A DNA stretch of 64,000 bases from Clavulina sp. PMI_390 (lineage: Eukaryota > Basidiomycota > Agaricomycetes > Cantharellales > Hydnaceae): contig WIDE01000007.1 of NCBI GenBank assembly GCA_015039315.1, forward strand, positions 105,898 through 169,897. Direction: 5' to 3'. Under the pieces are notes generated by a model that had not been told where the DNA came from, searched no databases, and saw nothing but the letters and a program-made list of their open reading frames with translations. The translations under genes and the position numbers were made by a program. This document shows positions 11,071 through 24,720 of the stretch, one piece after another. Numbering within the stretch: the stretch's first letter is position 1; each line of letters opens with the position of its first letter.

Positions 11071-14000
11071 TCACGCAAAACCAAAGCCTTCGCCACCTTC
11101 GTTGATGGCAAGCAAGAGCTGTTGGCGCAACATCTCGTACGAGGAGAACTGGGGGAGATCGACTACATGTCGAAGAAATGATTCGTTGTCATGAGTGACA
11201 TGATCAAATCTGGAACAAGGTAAGTGAAAGCATGCGTACTCTGATTGAAGCAGGTATGAGCCTGTGGCAACCGGTCTTGCTCGCCATATGCGCGGTGTAT
11301 TGAGAACTTTTGGACACCCTGGACACCCTGTAAATCGCCAAAGCCACCCAATGGGACCCGCGATGTGCCTATTTTTACGTCCAAGGTTATTAGCGCGCGA
11401 TTCATATGACACAGAAGGGCGTATAAAACTCTAAACAGGGACGCTTACCTGTTGCAAAGCTGAGAACCTTAGCACGCTCGTCACGGTTGAATGACTTTAG
11501 GGCTCTCCACCACCAAGCAATTGTCGGGTCCGTCTGAGAGTAGCCGTGATACTCTGTAGCCGCCCTCCATTCGTCGATGTCGATATCCGGAGTACCAGAA
11601 ATAAGAAGCTCAACCTCCTGCTCATTGAACTAAAAGGGTAAAGAACAGGCACCAAAATTAAGCCCATGCCTGAGGGCGCAGTAGATTTCTGCTCTTAAAA
11701 CTCACAATCGCGATTAGATCCTTCGGGATGATCTCATAAAGGCCGCCCAACAACGCGTCAATTTGTTCCTTGATCGAAGTCACAAGACGGTATTGTGCAG
11801 AAAGCTGGACAAACTCGCGTTTGTTCTCTTGTGTTACCGAGATATTGGAGCCATTTTCCTTCAGCTCAATGACCTTGCGGAGACCGAACTGATAATACAG
11901 AATTAGTCAGCGAGCTGCATCACTTTCTGGGAGGAGCAGGGAAATGACGAAAAAGAAGACGTTACCTCATCTGTGTCAATGGTAAAATTCATGTCGAGAA
12001 CAGATGGATCATTCTCGAGAATCCAACATAAACTGTTGTAATACTCAGGGTCCACCCATTCAACATCTCGATAATCCACGGGCTTGCCCAGAATTTGGCG
12101 ATACAGGGATCGAGCAAAGTACGCGTCCAAGAGCCTTCCATCATAGATCGCTTTCCCGATCACTCGTCCTACGAACTGGAAGTAATCAAGATGGGCAGGA
12201 TTGATAGCGGAAGCTCGGTTTGGCTGATACGTCAGCTTGTCTCCAGCACACGGTTGGAAAAGTGCGTAGCCTGGGTTGAACATCTGGCGAGCGAGGATTT
12301 GGAACCACTCCCGCGTTACACCGCCTGCATCCACACCCTCTTCTTCATAGAATCGGACGGTGAGCTTGCCATTCCTGATCTGCTCTCCAGTTTTCCCGTG
12401 CAGGATGTGGTAGCTATCTTCGAAGACGCGCGAGCGTCGGATGTTCACTTGTAGCGTTCCATGATGCTCGCGGGAGCTTCTTCGGCGGAGTTGTTGAGCA
12501 AAGTAGTTGCGCTTGTTATCGAAATCGAGGACCTTGGGGTTGTTCACAAGCAGGGAGAATGAACCACTCATAAGGGACGGGTTATTTCGAACCATCAAGT
12601 TGAGAAGTTTGCGATGGGAGTCAGTAAATGCGACGAAGAGGTCATCGGAGCTCCCGAGAGATAGAGGAAGGGAAGAGGTGTTGAGGATGGGTGAACGAGA
12701 AGACAAGGTTGGTGAGAGGATGGCAACAGCGCCGGGTGAGGTGGCTTGAGGAGGTTGTGTCTTGGCACCAACATGCTTTGACACCACCATCAGCGTCTCG
12801 ATCAAGGGCAGAAGAACAATCGCGACATGATCCAGTGACGACCTATCCTCAATTATAGCAAGGGCACTGCTGAGCTGACGCCATAATGCCTCGAACCGGA
12901 AGGATTGGTAGATTTTTTGAATCTCTTCCTCTTCCTGTGCACTTGGTTTGGGCTGCGTCGAACCTTCCGGCTGATCGCCAGTGGTGGTACGAGACAAATA
13001 CATGAAGTCCAGCGTTTTCAGCAAACGCAAGAGCTTTGCTTGATCGGCGGCTCCAGAGGAGAACTTGGAAAGACTCGAAGCGGAAATCTCAGAGCCTTCC
13101 GGAGTTTTTGCCAGCACGTTCGCGAGCACTTGTAGATCACGAAGCAAGGCTTCACCCAATGCTTCTGCACGCGATTGAAGTTCGGCAGCAATAGTGGCTT
13201 TAGCGTCTGGCAGGTAGCAGAGATGCTGGATCAACGAGATGGTGCTTTGGAATGTTTTGGCAGGGCAGTCGCCGGTAGTGAGGATGTTTGCAATGAGTCG
13301 GAGGAATTGAGGAGGAATTTGTGGTGGGCTGGCGCGCAGCTTTGACGCATTGTCCAAGGGTTTGGGAGGCTGAGAATCGGTCGGCTTCGGCTCATCATCT
13401 ATGCGAAGACGTTTAAATCAATGAGAAAGATAAGAACTTATTGAATGACAAAAGGGATGAAATATACCTGGGCTCTCGCTGGGTGGGGGAGGCGTTCCAG
13501 TTACAGGTTGGTCAGTAGGTACTGGAGGTGCAGTAGAATCTGATGGAGCGGCTACTGCTTCAGGAGAAACTACCGGCTCCTTTAGGGCAACCAAAGGTTT
13601 GGTGACATGTGCCAAGAGCTGGGCTATCATGCCGAGCATCTGAGGGGATTTTACAAGAGACTCGCGATCAAGCAGGCCTAATAGAAGAACAACTGGGTAA
13701 TGCGTAGAGGGCAAGTGCTTCTCTTTCCCCTTGCCCTTTCGTGTGGTGAGGCGCTTTGAGCCTGGAAGTGCCTCCTGTTCAGAGAGGAAATACATCGACC
13801 CTGCCTCGTTGGCAATTACGATGTACGATAGGGCATCCAAACAACGCTGGATGATGAGGCTGGGATTCGACGATGGAGTGTCAATAAGAGAGGCACTGGG
13901 GTCTACCCGAGGTTTAGCGGGGGTTTTAGAGGGGGTTTTAGGGTGACGGACAGACAGCTGTGAAAAGCTTCGATCGACAGAACCAACGTCAACAGAGCCG

Positions 14001-17000
14001 TCCTGAAGGACACCGAGCAGCAAAGTGAAGAGGTCGGCCCTTGTCTTGGAGTTTTCGCACAAATTCGCAAGAACTTTGTGCATCGAAGACTTCTTTAGGA
14101 CTTGAGGGAAGAACAACATGCGAATGAGAGTTGCGACGCCAGATTTATCCAGAAGCTGGATAGCCTCATGCGCGACGGGCGGTTTTCGCGGAGCGGATGT
14201 GGAAGGAATTGGAGGGGGTATCGTGCCCTCACTTCTTCGAATGCCTTCTGTCAAGAGAGCGCTGGCTTCTGCGAGCAAGGCAGAGGGAAGGGTCTGCAGG
14301 AATCCCTCATCTTGCTCCATGAGCACGGCCTGTCGGAGTGCAGGATCGAGGGTGGCAAGGAAACTAGCGGAATCCATATCGGAAGGACCCCCCGATCGGG
14401 CTGGTGGATTTGCTGCTCGTTCCCTTTCCCTGCGGGCTCGATCTTGGGTCTCTCGTTCTTGTTGAAGAAGTTCCTCCCGAATTTCCGGGGGTAGTGCGTC
14501 AAGGAAATCTGCGCTTATCTGGGATTCCTCTGGCCGAGCAACCGGCTCGGCAGCTCGGCGTTCCTGGAGATGTTGGTTGATGACCTCCTGCCTCATATCG
14601 TCAGGAAGGGCCTCAAGGAAAGTAGGGTCTATGCCGGTATCCGTGATATCCACACTATTCCCATGTACCATCACAGTGATGCGGGGGGCTGAGGAGGACG
14701 ATGGTCCAGCCTCAGATGATGTAGTAGGCTCGGTCTCTGGTATGACATGCTCCTGATCACTAGGGCCTTCTTGAACAGGCGATGAGCTAGCTATTGGCGC
14801 TTCAGCTTGAGGTTCAGATGCAGGCTCCGCGTCTTCCATCTCAACATCATCGTCATCGTCTGAGGTGGTGTCAACCTCAGGCTCGATTGGGGTTGATTGG
14901 GATTGGGGTTCTACCATCGGAGAGATATCTCCAGCTTCGTTTATTAGTTCCACTGGTGGAGGAGTAGACGCGGAGGGTTCTGCACCATCAGAAGTCTGCA
15001 TCTCCGTTGAGTCAGCTTCGGCGACGACAGCTTCAGGTTCATCCACATGCATCTCCTTTTCAGCTGCCAAAGCCTTAGCCTGCTCCTCCGCCTCACGAGC
15101 CTCTCGTGCTGCTTCGCGAGTCCTTGCTTCGGGAAGCAGGGCGCAAACCACGTAGTTGACTAGTGCATTGAGACGTTCACCACTGTATCGTCCTTGTGTC
15201 ATCTTTGCATCGTCGACCCAGCGTTGCAACGTCGATGTTGGATTGAACTCTGCTACTTGGAGCGTCGGATCTGCGGAGATGTCGCTAGTTGGAGGAGGTG
15301 GAGGTCGATGGTGGGAGTGCCTAGTGCCAACCAATTGTGCAACCGAGATTGGCTGACCTCCGGGAGCTCTGAACTCCAAGATGGCATCACCTCCTCCACC
15401 CCCACGAGCAATCATATCCTCAATCATCTGGAACCCGTCTCGTCCCATGAGATCTTGGAGCATGTTCGCCAACGACGGAGGTAGGGGAGTGCCATCGGCA
15501 GCAATGACAGCGGGACCCCGACCCGCTGAACGCCGGGTTGTTGTACGTGAGTGATGATGGGGGGCGGAAGGTGGAATGTTTCGGGCAGCTGAGTTGGTGG
15601 CCATCAACGGGTGAATAGACGGATCCGCGAGAGTTGGGTCACTACGTGCTAGACTCCAGCCTGGCGTGATGTCTTATAACCAACGAATAAACAACTGGAC
15701 CGTGTAGAATTTGTGCAACAGATAGCTCACCAAGCGTGCGACGAGATCGACTACCAGGAACCAATGGGAAAGTGCTTCGTCCATTTTCAGCTGAGCCCTC
15801 CGCACCAGCAAGCTCCCAGCTCGCAAAGTCGTCGGGAGTGTCGAGTTGAATGTCAATAGCCCCCATATCGCCCCTAGAAGTGAATCAATACTTTACTCAA
15901 TCAGTTGATTACAAGCAACTTACACAGCACCGAAAGGGATGATCCCTTCATCCTCATCACCGTCGTCATCTATAGAAAACTTGGTTAGATGGTAATAAAA
16001 TTTATCATCGACAGGCGAACCAGGGTCTGGCAGAATCCCGTCCTCCTCAAGCCGCTCCATCACGGCTTCCAAGCCATCTTCGATTTCTTCTGGATCATCC
16101 TGTGATAATATAAGCAGAGGCTCTTTCGATGAGCCAAAACAACCTACCTCCCACAAAGCTTCTTCGTCGGGATCGGCCACTTCTCCATCTACAACTTCTT
16201 GCTCCTCGACCTCCTCATCTTCCTCTCCTTCGGACTGAGGCTCTTCGTTCCAAGGGGGCTGATGCGAGTTTTCGCTGATGACGTCTAGGTCCTCGTCATC
16301 GCCCTCTTCGTCCTCGTCTTCTTCATCTTCCTCATCTTCATCCTGACTCGTTTCTGAGGTGTGGTCAGAACCCATCTCCTCATCACCATACTCCATCTCT
16401 TCATCATCTTCCTCCTCCTCGACGTCCTCAAGTCCATCATCAGCGGGATACGTTACATCTTCCATGTCCTGAAACCAGCGTTAGTACCAAGAAGGGAAAG
16501 AATCAAGAATTCTACACACTCCACCATACCTACAACACAAGGCTCAGTTTATAGCGGATAGAGGAATATAGCGAACAACTCACATGCCAAGGGCGGAATT
16601 CCTGTATAAATCAGGAGTTTCTTCATCGATGGAATGCTCGTCACCGTCTTCATCATCATCGCCATCTTCGTCCATAGACTCGTCTGACTCTTCATCCTCG
16701 GAAACGCTAGCGGCGATGGATGGCTTGCGTTCTGTTGCACGACCCATGCGAATTGCGTATTTCGTCCTTGATTAAGGGTTAATACAACAACAGGGGCTGA
16801 ATTACAAGTATACTCACAGAATCTCCAAAGCTTTCACAAGTGAGCCAACAAGATGGCGAGCAGTGGGGAAATTGAGGTCGACCTCACCAAGGGTAGTGGT
16901 GAGTATTGCAACAAAGTTCTTTTCCAACATTGTCTTAGGTAGGTGCAAGTGTGCATCACCAGTTGGCCGTGGGGCTCCTGGGTGTACACCGCGGCTGACA

Positions 17001-20000
17001 AGACGATAAGTCAACTCGCCAAGGGCGCCGATCCTCATATACCGCGACTCCAGCGACTCGCCGGGCTGTACCTCTCGGAAAGACTTTGCAATGGCATCAA
17101 GCACCAGCTTGCGAGTCTGAACAACCTCCGAAGGGATGTTCTTTATCGAGGTTGAATTACTTGGATCAGAACAAAGCGCAGAAATTGTTGACATATTCCA
17201 CGCGGTAAGAGTCGCTCTCTTCTTAGCGATCGCCGAAGTCAGGTTCATGTCTGGCTGAACGAGCATATCGGAGAAGAAGAAGTGGAGAATTGGGGATCGG
17301 AGCTTAGAATCTTTGGCTGGTGTGGTGGTTTTCTTGCGGCCATAGTTCAAGAAGGCTACTTTGCAAGAGATATATCCCGACAGAAGTTCTGTTAGAATTT
17401 GGAGAAGGAAGCACGTGTAGACAAAGTCCACGCCCATAGAATCTCCAGAAAGTGGATCAGCACTGCTAGGTGCTCCTGCGCCAGAATCTACTGGAGCGTC
17501 AGTTGTGGGGCCATTGGAAGGAACGTTGTCATTGACAGGAGAAGATGCTTGCGCGAGGGGCTTGCCAACGCGAGTCAGCTCGGAGAGAAGATGTCGGAAC
17601 ATCGCGTCCACAGAATCATTTGCATCGGAAGGCGGAACGCCGTCCTCCGCCATGGCATCGGGATCAGCTTGCTGGCCGAGAGGCACAACTGGAGGCTCGA
17701 AGGAGGGACCATCAATGGGCGAAGGTGTCTTCGCCTCAACTTTTAATGTCACCATGTAATTGTCGGCTGGAGGTTTGGATGTTGTGAGCGTGGCTATGGC
17801 CTTGCACGCTTCAATAAACGCGCCATGGTCCCGTAGCGCCACATGCGAGTTGTGGCGCACCATATGATTGACGTCCGCCGGGCGGTTGCGTGTTTGTGTG
17901 TTGAACCAGTGTGTTAGATCCCGCTTCATCAGAGCTTCCACTACCTTGCGATCCTCAATGACGTGGCGAAGAATTAGAATCATGTGCACCTGACAGCCTC
18001 GTCCCTCTGTCCCGACACCTTTGATGCGATCAAGGAGCAGGGGCAAACCTCCTCGAGCGACAAATTCGGACGCCTGTCGATGATTCCTTGTCATGAATAC
18101 GAGCAGACGGAGAGCCGCAATAAGAGCGTCTTTGGATGGTTTGGATTGCTGGAGTATCTCGAAACAGCAATCGAAGATAACGCGACGAGCCTCAGGGAAA
18201 GGTTCTCTTGGTTTCGGGAGTTGCGTAGGGATGGGGTCGTCTCCACTGGGTAATGACACTGGGCTGAAGTCCTCGCCGATCATCAATAGACAATCGAGCG
18301 TAAGAAGGAGAGGAGTGACGATTGAACTGGCAGCCTTCTCATCTGAATTTAGAGGGCGCAATGACTCGAGCTGCTCGATTAGTGGCGTGACAAGCAGTGG
18401 AGCGTGTTCTTGGATGAATGGGGCACTAGGTGAATGCTCGCTCAGGACCAAGGCCAACAGCCGTAGACGGGCAGAAAGAGCCTCGGGATTGAGTTCGGTA
18501 GAGGGAACAACAAACGATTTTGCGCTCGTGATGAGGGACTCCACCACCTTTTTCTGATATTTGTCGCCTGTAAACGCCTTCTTAATGTCGAAAACCAGGT
18601 CAGGGAACGTGCCGAGGAGTTCCAGTGCACGCTCGGAGATCGATGATGTGGCAGCCTCACGCTCTGATTTCAAGATACCCGACCAATCCTTCTCTTCAAC
18701 CGCTATTGGCTCGGCAAGAGGTGCTGGGGTTTCGGTGGGGGCCTCATCGGCAGGTGCAGCTGAGGCTTCTACTGCGGGCGTAGGGTTATTATCAGCCATC
18801 TCGACATCAGAAGCTGGAGCAGGCTCCGTGGTAGTCTCGGATGGGTCTGCATCCAGTTGCGGTTGAGCAGGTGCATCCGTTTGTGCTTCTTCGGCAACGG
18901 GCTCGAGCTCTACATCGGGCTCGTCATCAGCCTCCGCCTCTTCTGCATCCTCTGCATCCTCCGCTTCGTCTGCATCCTCTGCTGGGGGGGCAGGTTCTGC
19001 TGGCGCATTAGTCGTGCTACCATTGTTAGCACCCAGAGGGAATGGATGCAGAAGAAGATACTCTGTTGCTGCGCTGAGATTATTATGAGTACGAGTGAGA
19101 GCGATTTCTGCTGATGCACGGGGGAAGCCCATGTCAACCAGTTGTTGGATGCGGTTCTCGTCTGGGCCAGTAGGAGGAGGTGGTCCTCGACGGCTGGCAC
19201 CAAATATGCCGCTCAAAGGATCAGGAGCACTCGCACTAGGAGCGATAGATTCCTCGCGGTCTGCACCCATGATCTCCAGGAACCCTTGGATAATGAGCTT
19301 TGCTATGTCTTGAGGGAGTTGAAGCAGCCAAGTAGAACTCCAGAAGGAGTGGAGGAGTGGAAAAACAGTCGCCCGGAGTTTCACGAGGAATTGATGCGAT
19401 TCGAAATAATTAGGATCAGTCTTGGGCTTGTCCCGAGTGACGAGGAGCGATGTTTGACCCGACTCAAGAATAGCCTTGTTAGAGGCAAGAGCATTGAGGA
19501 GGTGAAGTGTCACCCCAAGTCCAGAGACGGCGATATTGTGCTCGCTCGCTTCCTCGTCCGACTTCCCAGACCCAGCTTGTCCAAGCTTTTCGATCGTGTC
19601 GGCAAATTGTTGACAAATCTCCATCACGCGAGTAATCCCTCCCGCATTCCACAACTTCAACAACAATAAGGTGTGAAGAGTGTTCTGAGATGTTCGTTCT
19701 GATGTGATAATGTGAGCTCGTTGTTGAATAGCACAGCAAGGCGACTCACCATCAAACAAGATGATCGCCAGCAGACCAACGATGAGCGTGCTATAGGTGT
19801 AGGACGTGATCTTATCCTCTGTATGCACAATTGCGGTGATTAAGAGACTATGCGGTATCATGATGAGGTTGCCCGACGCACCAGATCCTCTCCATTCGAG
19901 ATGGCCGATCATAATCTTGGCCATGTTCGAAGCTGCTGTATTTGCCTGCTGCTTGCTGGATGACTCGGGGTTTCTTCGACTCAGCAGGAATAGTTTAACG

Positions 20001-23000
20001 ATAGCTATGAAAAGTCAATGAGGTCGCGGCACACAAACAGCACTATATACTCTGACTCACATTGATACAGTGGAGTAACCATTGCCGTCACATTTTGGAA
20101 AAGATGTCGGACAGCCTTGGTGTTATCTTCCTCCACGGTAGGCTTGGTTTTGGGCCCAAGTACTGGAGCCTCGGGTTTGGCCACCGTCTCAGCAGGCGCC
20201 GCCTGACTAGTAGAGCTCTCTCCTCCCGTAGGACTATTCGCTCGGAACGATACGTGCGATCCTTCGATAGCCAGCTGCTTTGCAGGATCCGCACCCTTCA
20301 TGCCAATACCCTCCCAAAGGAAAAAGCGATACATCTCAGAGACATTTTCGAGTGTCTCAAGGCCAGCGGCAGAGTTCACAACCTGTAGAATAGTGTTGCT
20401 CGTAGTACGGCCATGAGTGTATGTTGCCATGGAGTAGACTTGTGAGAGCAGCTGCAGCTTAAGATGCAGGACAAGTAGGCGACGATATTTCTCGTTGGCA
20501 GAGACCAATTCCGACTGCTCAGTTACTTGGAAGTGTGAAATGGCTGGCACTTTTCCATCGCTTGGCTTCCAAACGTCTCGCGTCTCTTGCAGGGTGGCAT
20601 TCACGGCCGCAGTGAGTCGTTCTAGCGTTGGAGTAGGAACGGCCTCTGACATGGCTCTCAGGACAGCAATGATAGACTGAGCGGCGCTTGAGGTATGGAA
20701 GTCTGTTGGAAGGCAGGGCAGTTCATAAAGATTGAGGACCAAATACACGCCACCGGATTTGTTGACAAAATCACGGCAGTGTCCAGGGTGCTGGAAGAGG
20801 CCTTCAAGGAACTGAAGGGAGATTAGATGATGAAATCTTGGTGAGTAAGTAACGAAAATTGAACTTACGCGACAAGCGATATCAATGTAAGCGAGAATTG
20901 GGTTGGAAATCGCATCCTCGCTAGTATTCCCCGCGGAAGCACTCTCGGCTGGCGCAGATGAAGTTGAAGCCTGCGGGGCAGGAGTGGATGAGGAATCTTC
21001 TCCAACAATTAGTGGTGTTTCCTTTTCAGCTACAACTGGCTCAGTCGCAGACTTCAATCCATACTTCCCCTCCTCGCCGGCCGGTATGGTGTATGCCTTT
21101 CCAAGCTCGCTTATTTGCTCAAAGACCCCTTTGATCGACGCGAAGACCGTGTCTTTGAGAGAAGGGTGGTGACGCATGAGCTCATCCATGGCAGCCCCAA
21201 GATACACCGCATTATCCTTGTCGTGCAAGGTCTTGATATGGCGCTCTGATGTCAATATCGAGAAAAGTTTTGGGATGATCGTCGACCGCTTGGTGAGCTG
21301 GTCGAGTCCAGGCTGGTTGAGGCACAAAGCACCAATAGCGGTAGGAACAGCAGCAATAACCTGAATGAACTAGTTGAGCATTGGATTAAAAATGAGGCAT
21401 TAGTGGGTTTACCTCATTCACTGTTTCAAGCCCACGCTCGATGGCATCATAAAAGGCATCTGGAATGCCAGATTCCTGGAGGATCGCAAGGGAAGTCGGC
21501 TCATTATGTACGAAGGATGCCATGATATTGATTGCTATACCATAGTTTAGTAAAATGGGATCATTTAAGTTATGAGGGTGCATACCAATCGAAAATATGG
21601 CTGGACCAAACAGTCCACGGTGAAGAATCATCGCCTTCACTGTCTTTGGTAGAGGTCCATCGATCAGACCTCGCAAGCCCTCCGAGGTACCTGATTGTTG
21701 CATCATGCGATGGATCGTTCGCAGAAGATGTTTCAGGATGCTGTAACGCTGAAGCGGTAGGTATCCATAGAGAGAACACTCAAGGGGGTCCTCGAGATGA
21801 CTCTCTTCAATATCGAAATTTACTTCGTGCTATACGGGAAGCGCAGTGTAAATGTATAAAATCATCAGGAAGGAGAGTAAGAGAATGCCAACCTCGATTC
21901 GGGAGAGAAGAACTTCGACGCCACGATTAGCAACGAATCCCTGGAATCCATTGCCATACCCATATAGCATAACGTCAATGAGATTGGGCACTTTCACCAG
22001 TATCTGCGGAAGCCAAAGTTTTAGCATATCATCATGAGAAGGGAACGATAATATTCACCTGGATGCGACTAGGATGTTGGATCTGCAGCAATTGAATGAG
22101 CAGAGGAACTATCCCAGCCCCTACCAGAGAAGGGCCACCCTGGGGAGTTGACGCAATGAAATTGGCAAAACCAAACAGCGCATCGGGCAGATCGGGATTA
22201 ACAGAGACTGCAAGGAGGAAGAGGGTCAGGATAGCCGCGCGGTTTATAATTGGACGAGGAACACATACCTGTGATATCTGTAAGCTGAGCCAGTGTCCGT
22301 CGCATTAAACTCATGAGAATTCCATGAGTTACTCCAGCATTCACGGCCGCGAGTACTTCAGAGGACTTATTGCGGTAACGGGCAAGACCGTCAAGAGCCG
22401 CAATCGCAGCAGTCTGGATGGGTACCGCAATCGAGCGATCCGGGTGCAGCAGCTCCGCGACGTGCTGGATGACCTCTGGTTCATAAAGGAAGAACGATTT
22501 TTGCGCTTCATTCTCGTTCAGCGTGTGGGCTAGTCAAAATAGAACTCAGGTCAAGCCGTGCAACCGTGAAGAATGGTACCCATGCTAACCGAATATTGCG
22601 ATAGCTAACAAACGAATGATAGCCAGGTTCTCCCGCTCATGCTGCTTGCTGGCCCCTGGTCCTAGGGCTGCTGCGCATCGGATGCGAAGTAACAGTTCGA
22701 ATTTCACATCATCAGGAATGTTGTGTTTCTCAATTTCCTCCGCCAAGATTAGTACAGGGCGTTTGTCGGAGTCGAGGAGGGAGTCGATGTGAATCGTAAC
22801 CATTCCTCCCGCCGAGGAAGATGTGTTGGTTGTATCTACGGGACCAGGAGCAACGGCTGGGGTTGGGGTGGTGGGAGCTGCCGAGCTTGAGGTCGCTTTG
22901 GGACGGACAGGGGTCACTGGCTCGCTTGGAGGAGCTGCAGTAGTGGGTATGGAACTGGCAGCCGATGGGTCTGCCTTTCGATAGAAGGTGTAGCTCACTG

Positions 23001-23711
23001 ACGCTGCGTCTGCAGGGACCTCTGGGTCGAGTTTGGAAGCATCATAGAGGTCAATAAAGTCAAGGTTATTCTCTCGCGAGATAGGCCAGCGACTCGCGAG
23101 TGAGGTGAGACGTTTGGCAGAGATGCTGTTGAGTTGAGCCGCGCTCGGTTGAGTTGAGTATTGCTGACTTGGGCGAAGCAAAAGTTGAAGCGCGCTGATG
23201 ATGACATCGGTGTCCTCGCAGAACAGGAGCGAGTTAATGCGCTGTTAAAATTGCAATCAAGGGTTCAGGCATGTGTCGCGAAACGATGTGAAGAGGCGCC
23301 TACATCGTACGAAGCAAAAAGCTTTCTGTTTGTAGAGTTGTCCAACAAAAGGGTTGAGAACTTCAGGATCTCAGTGATCGTAGCTTTTGTCAGCGGAGAG
23401 AAGGGATTGGTTTGGAGCTTGTCCAGCTCATATTCGTCGATATAGGCCTTGAGAATGTCATCAAATCTGTTGAGGACTTTAACCCAGGAATGGAGATCGG
23501 ACCGGGGCCACATCCACATCGAGATGTCAGCCAGGTACTTTGGGAGATCATCCTGGGGGATTTCAGCAATGCGGTTGACGACTTCTGCGAGCTCAGGGTG
23601 CTAAAATATCGTTTAGCGACGTTCAAAACAAGTTAGGAAAACTGTACGATGATGGAAGGGTGACGAACATACCAAGGGCGCCGCCTTCTTGCCCTGCTTA
23701 TGGATTTTCAT
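11071..23711 (-). CDS. TOM1: Giant HECT-type E3 ubiquitin ligase (TOM1/HUWE1 family)
   Basis: A single gene of about 12.6 kb with many exons encodes a protein I estimate at about 3,600 residues. The N-terminus ([16 protein letters not shown] at 23711) is followed by long alpha-solenoid regions matching the DUF908 and DUF913 blocks (about 23640-19700). A UBA domain ([18 protein letters not shown]) lies near 19160-19040. A strongly acidic stretch of Glu/Asp runs near 16220-16440. Repeated ubiquitin-binding motifs of the form [26 protein letters not shown] and [13 protein letters not shown] lie near 14640-14300. The HECT domain fills about 12450-11071; its thioester Cys is in HTCFNQ, codon at 11252-11250, and the protein ends EGFGFA. 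Tom1/HUWE1 ligases ubiquitinate unassembled ribosomal proteins, histones and other substrates. The WWE domain of animal HUWE1 was not seen. A 48-nt in-frame intron lies at 16100-16147. Confidence 0.93.
11250..11252 (-). other. HECT catalytic cysteine codon
   Basis: The TGC codon in the HTCFNQ context near the C-terminus of the HECT domain is the position that forms the ubiquitin thioester in this family. It lies at the end of the penultimate exon, just before a splice site. Confidence 0.85.
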
Positions 23712-23918
23712 CGTGCGTCTGGATTAGACGCTCACGATTACAGGTCCTTTGGTGATATAACTATGGTTTCTTCTCGATTCCCCGGCAGAGACGCGTGGTG
23801 AGTGGTGAAGGACGAAAGGTGAAAGGTTCGTTCGCCTCCGACGCGACCCCTAAGCGCCGACCTTTCAATTCAGTTCGAGTCTTGCCAAATATTTCACGCT
23901 CAGCACCGTTTCTTCACC
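23712..23918. promoter_or_regulatory. Shared divergent upstream region, TOM1 / bS6m
   Basis: Only 207 bp separate the start codons of the two divergent genes, so both promoters must lie here or overlap the 5' ends. No clear TATA box is seen. Confidence 0.5.
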
Positions 23919-24568
23919 ATGCCGCTATACGAGCTCCTAGTTATCAACTCCCATATTGCTAGATTCGTAAGAGTCTACATGCATCTGCGAATATCTGAAT
24001 CGCGTCTCACAACTTGGTGCGGTGCCACCGACTTCATATTTTCTAGGATGCTGTTCGAGAACTGGTCAAGGCTACCGCGCTCAATGTTATGGAGCAAGGG
24101 GGAGCAGTCCGCTCAATAAAATACTGGGGGTCGCGGAACCTTCCTCAGAGGATGCGCTCTCACAAGCAATGGTACACTGCCGGCGAGTAAGTTGTGTCTC
24201 GCTATCCTTCTTGGGTTCACTATCCTAATATGCTCTGAATTAGTTATTGGACAATGCATTATGACGCGTCTCCCTCGCTAAAATCAGATGTTGAGTCCCG
24301 GTTACGCCAGGATCCCCGAGTCATCCGTTGGACCACCCTCAAATTGGGCGAGAAGCTTGAGGATGTCGTCAAACCGAATTGGAGTCAAACTATCAGTGCG
24401 TGTCCCTCTGTATTATTTTGTCTCACTCACGACTTATCGTGACCTTTCTCATCTGTAGTCGATGGTGCGTTCAAGGGGAAGTCGAAACCATTGGAACCTG
24501 TCGCACCACTCCCCGCCCATGAGAAGCTCATCCAGGCATCTCAAACCCCAACATCATCATCCCAATAG
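23919..24568 (+). CDS. MRP17: Mitochondrial small-subunit ribosomal protein bS6m (MRP17)
   Basis: Four exons (23919-23966, 24047-24186, 24244-24395, 24459-24568) join to 149 residues. The start MPLYELLVI is the canonical beginning of the bacterial S6 fold, where the first beta strand begins at the initiator. The core motif around VRSIKYWGSRNLPQRM matches the S6 pattern of a Trp-Gly-x-Arg-x-Leu loop, followed by a beta strand ending YTAGDYWTMHYDASP. The S6 protein binds the central domain of the small-subunit rRNA together with bS18m. Length is slightly above that of yeast Mrp17 owing to a Pro/Ser C-terminal tail. No cleavable presequence is needed in this family. Confidence 0.88.
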
Positions 24569-24720
24569 AATATTCTCCTCACAAAGATCCTCCCTTCTGG
24601 CCCATCCAACTCCTCTTATTACTATGGGGTAGAGCTGGCCACCTTTGTCGCTGTATTATACTCACTTAATCACCCATCACTGCTAATGACACAGATCCCC
24701 CATATGCTTTATGCCATTCT

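Noticed and set aside
13418..20005. Long plus-strand open frames opposite TOM1 (for example near 18093-18557 and 19142-19669)
   Set aside because: They mirror the codon structure of the giant minus-strand gene, have no splice logic or family resemblance, and are best explained as antisense shadows.
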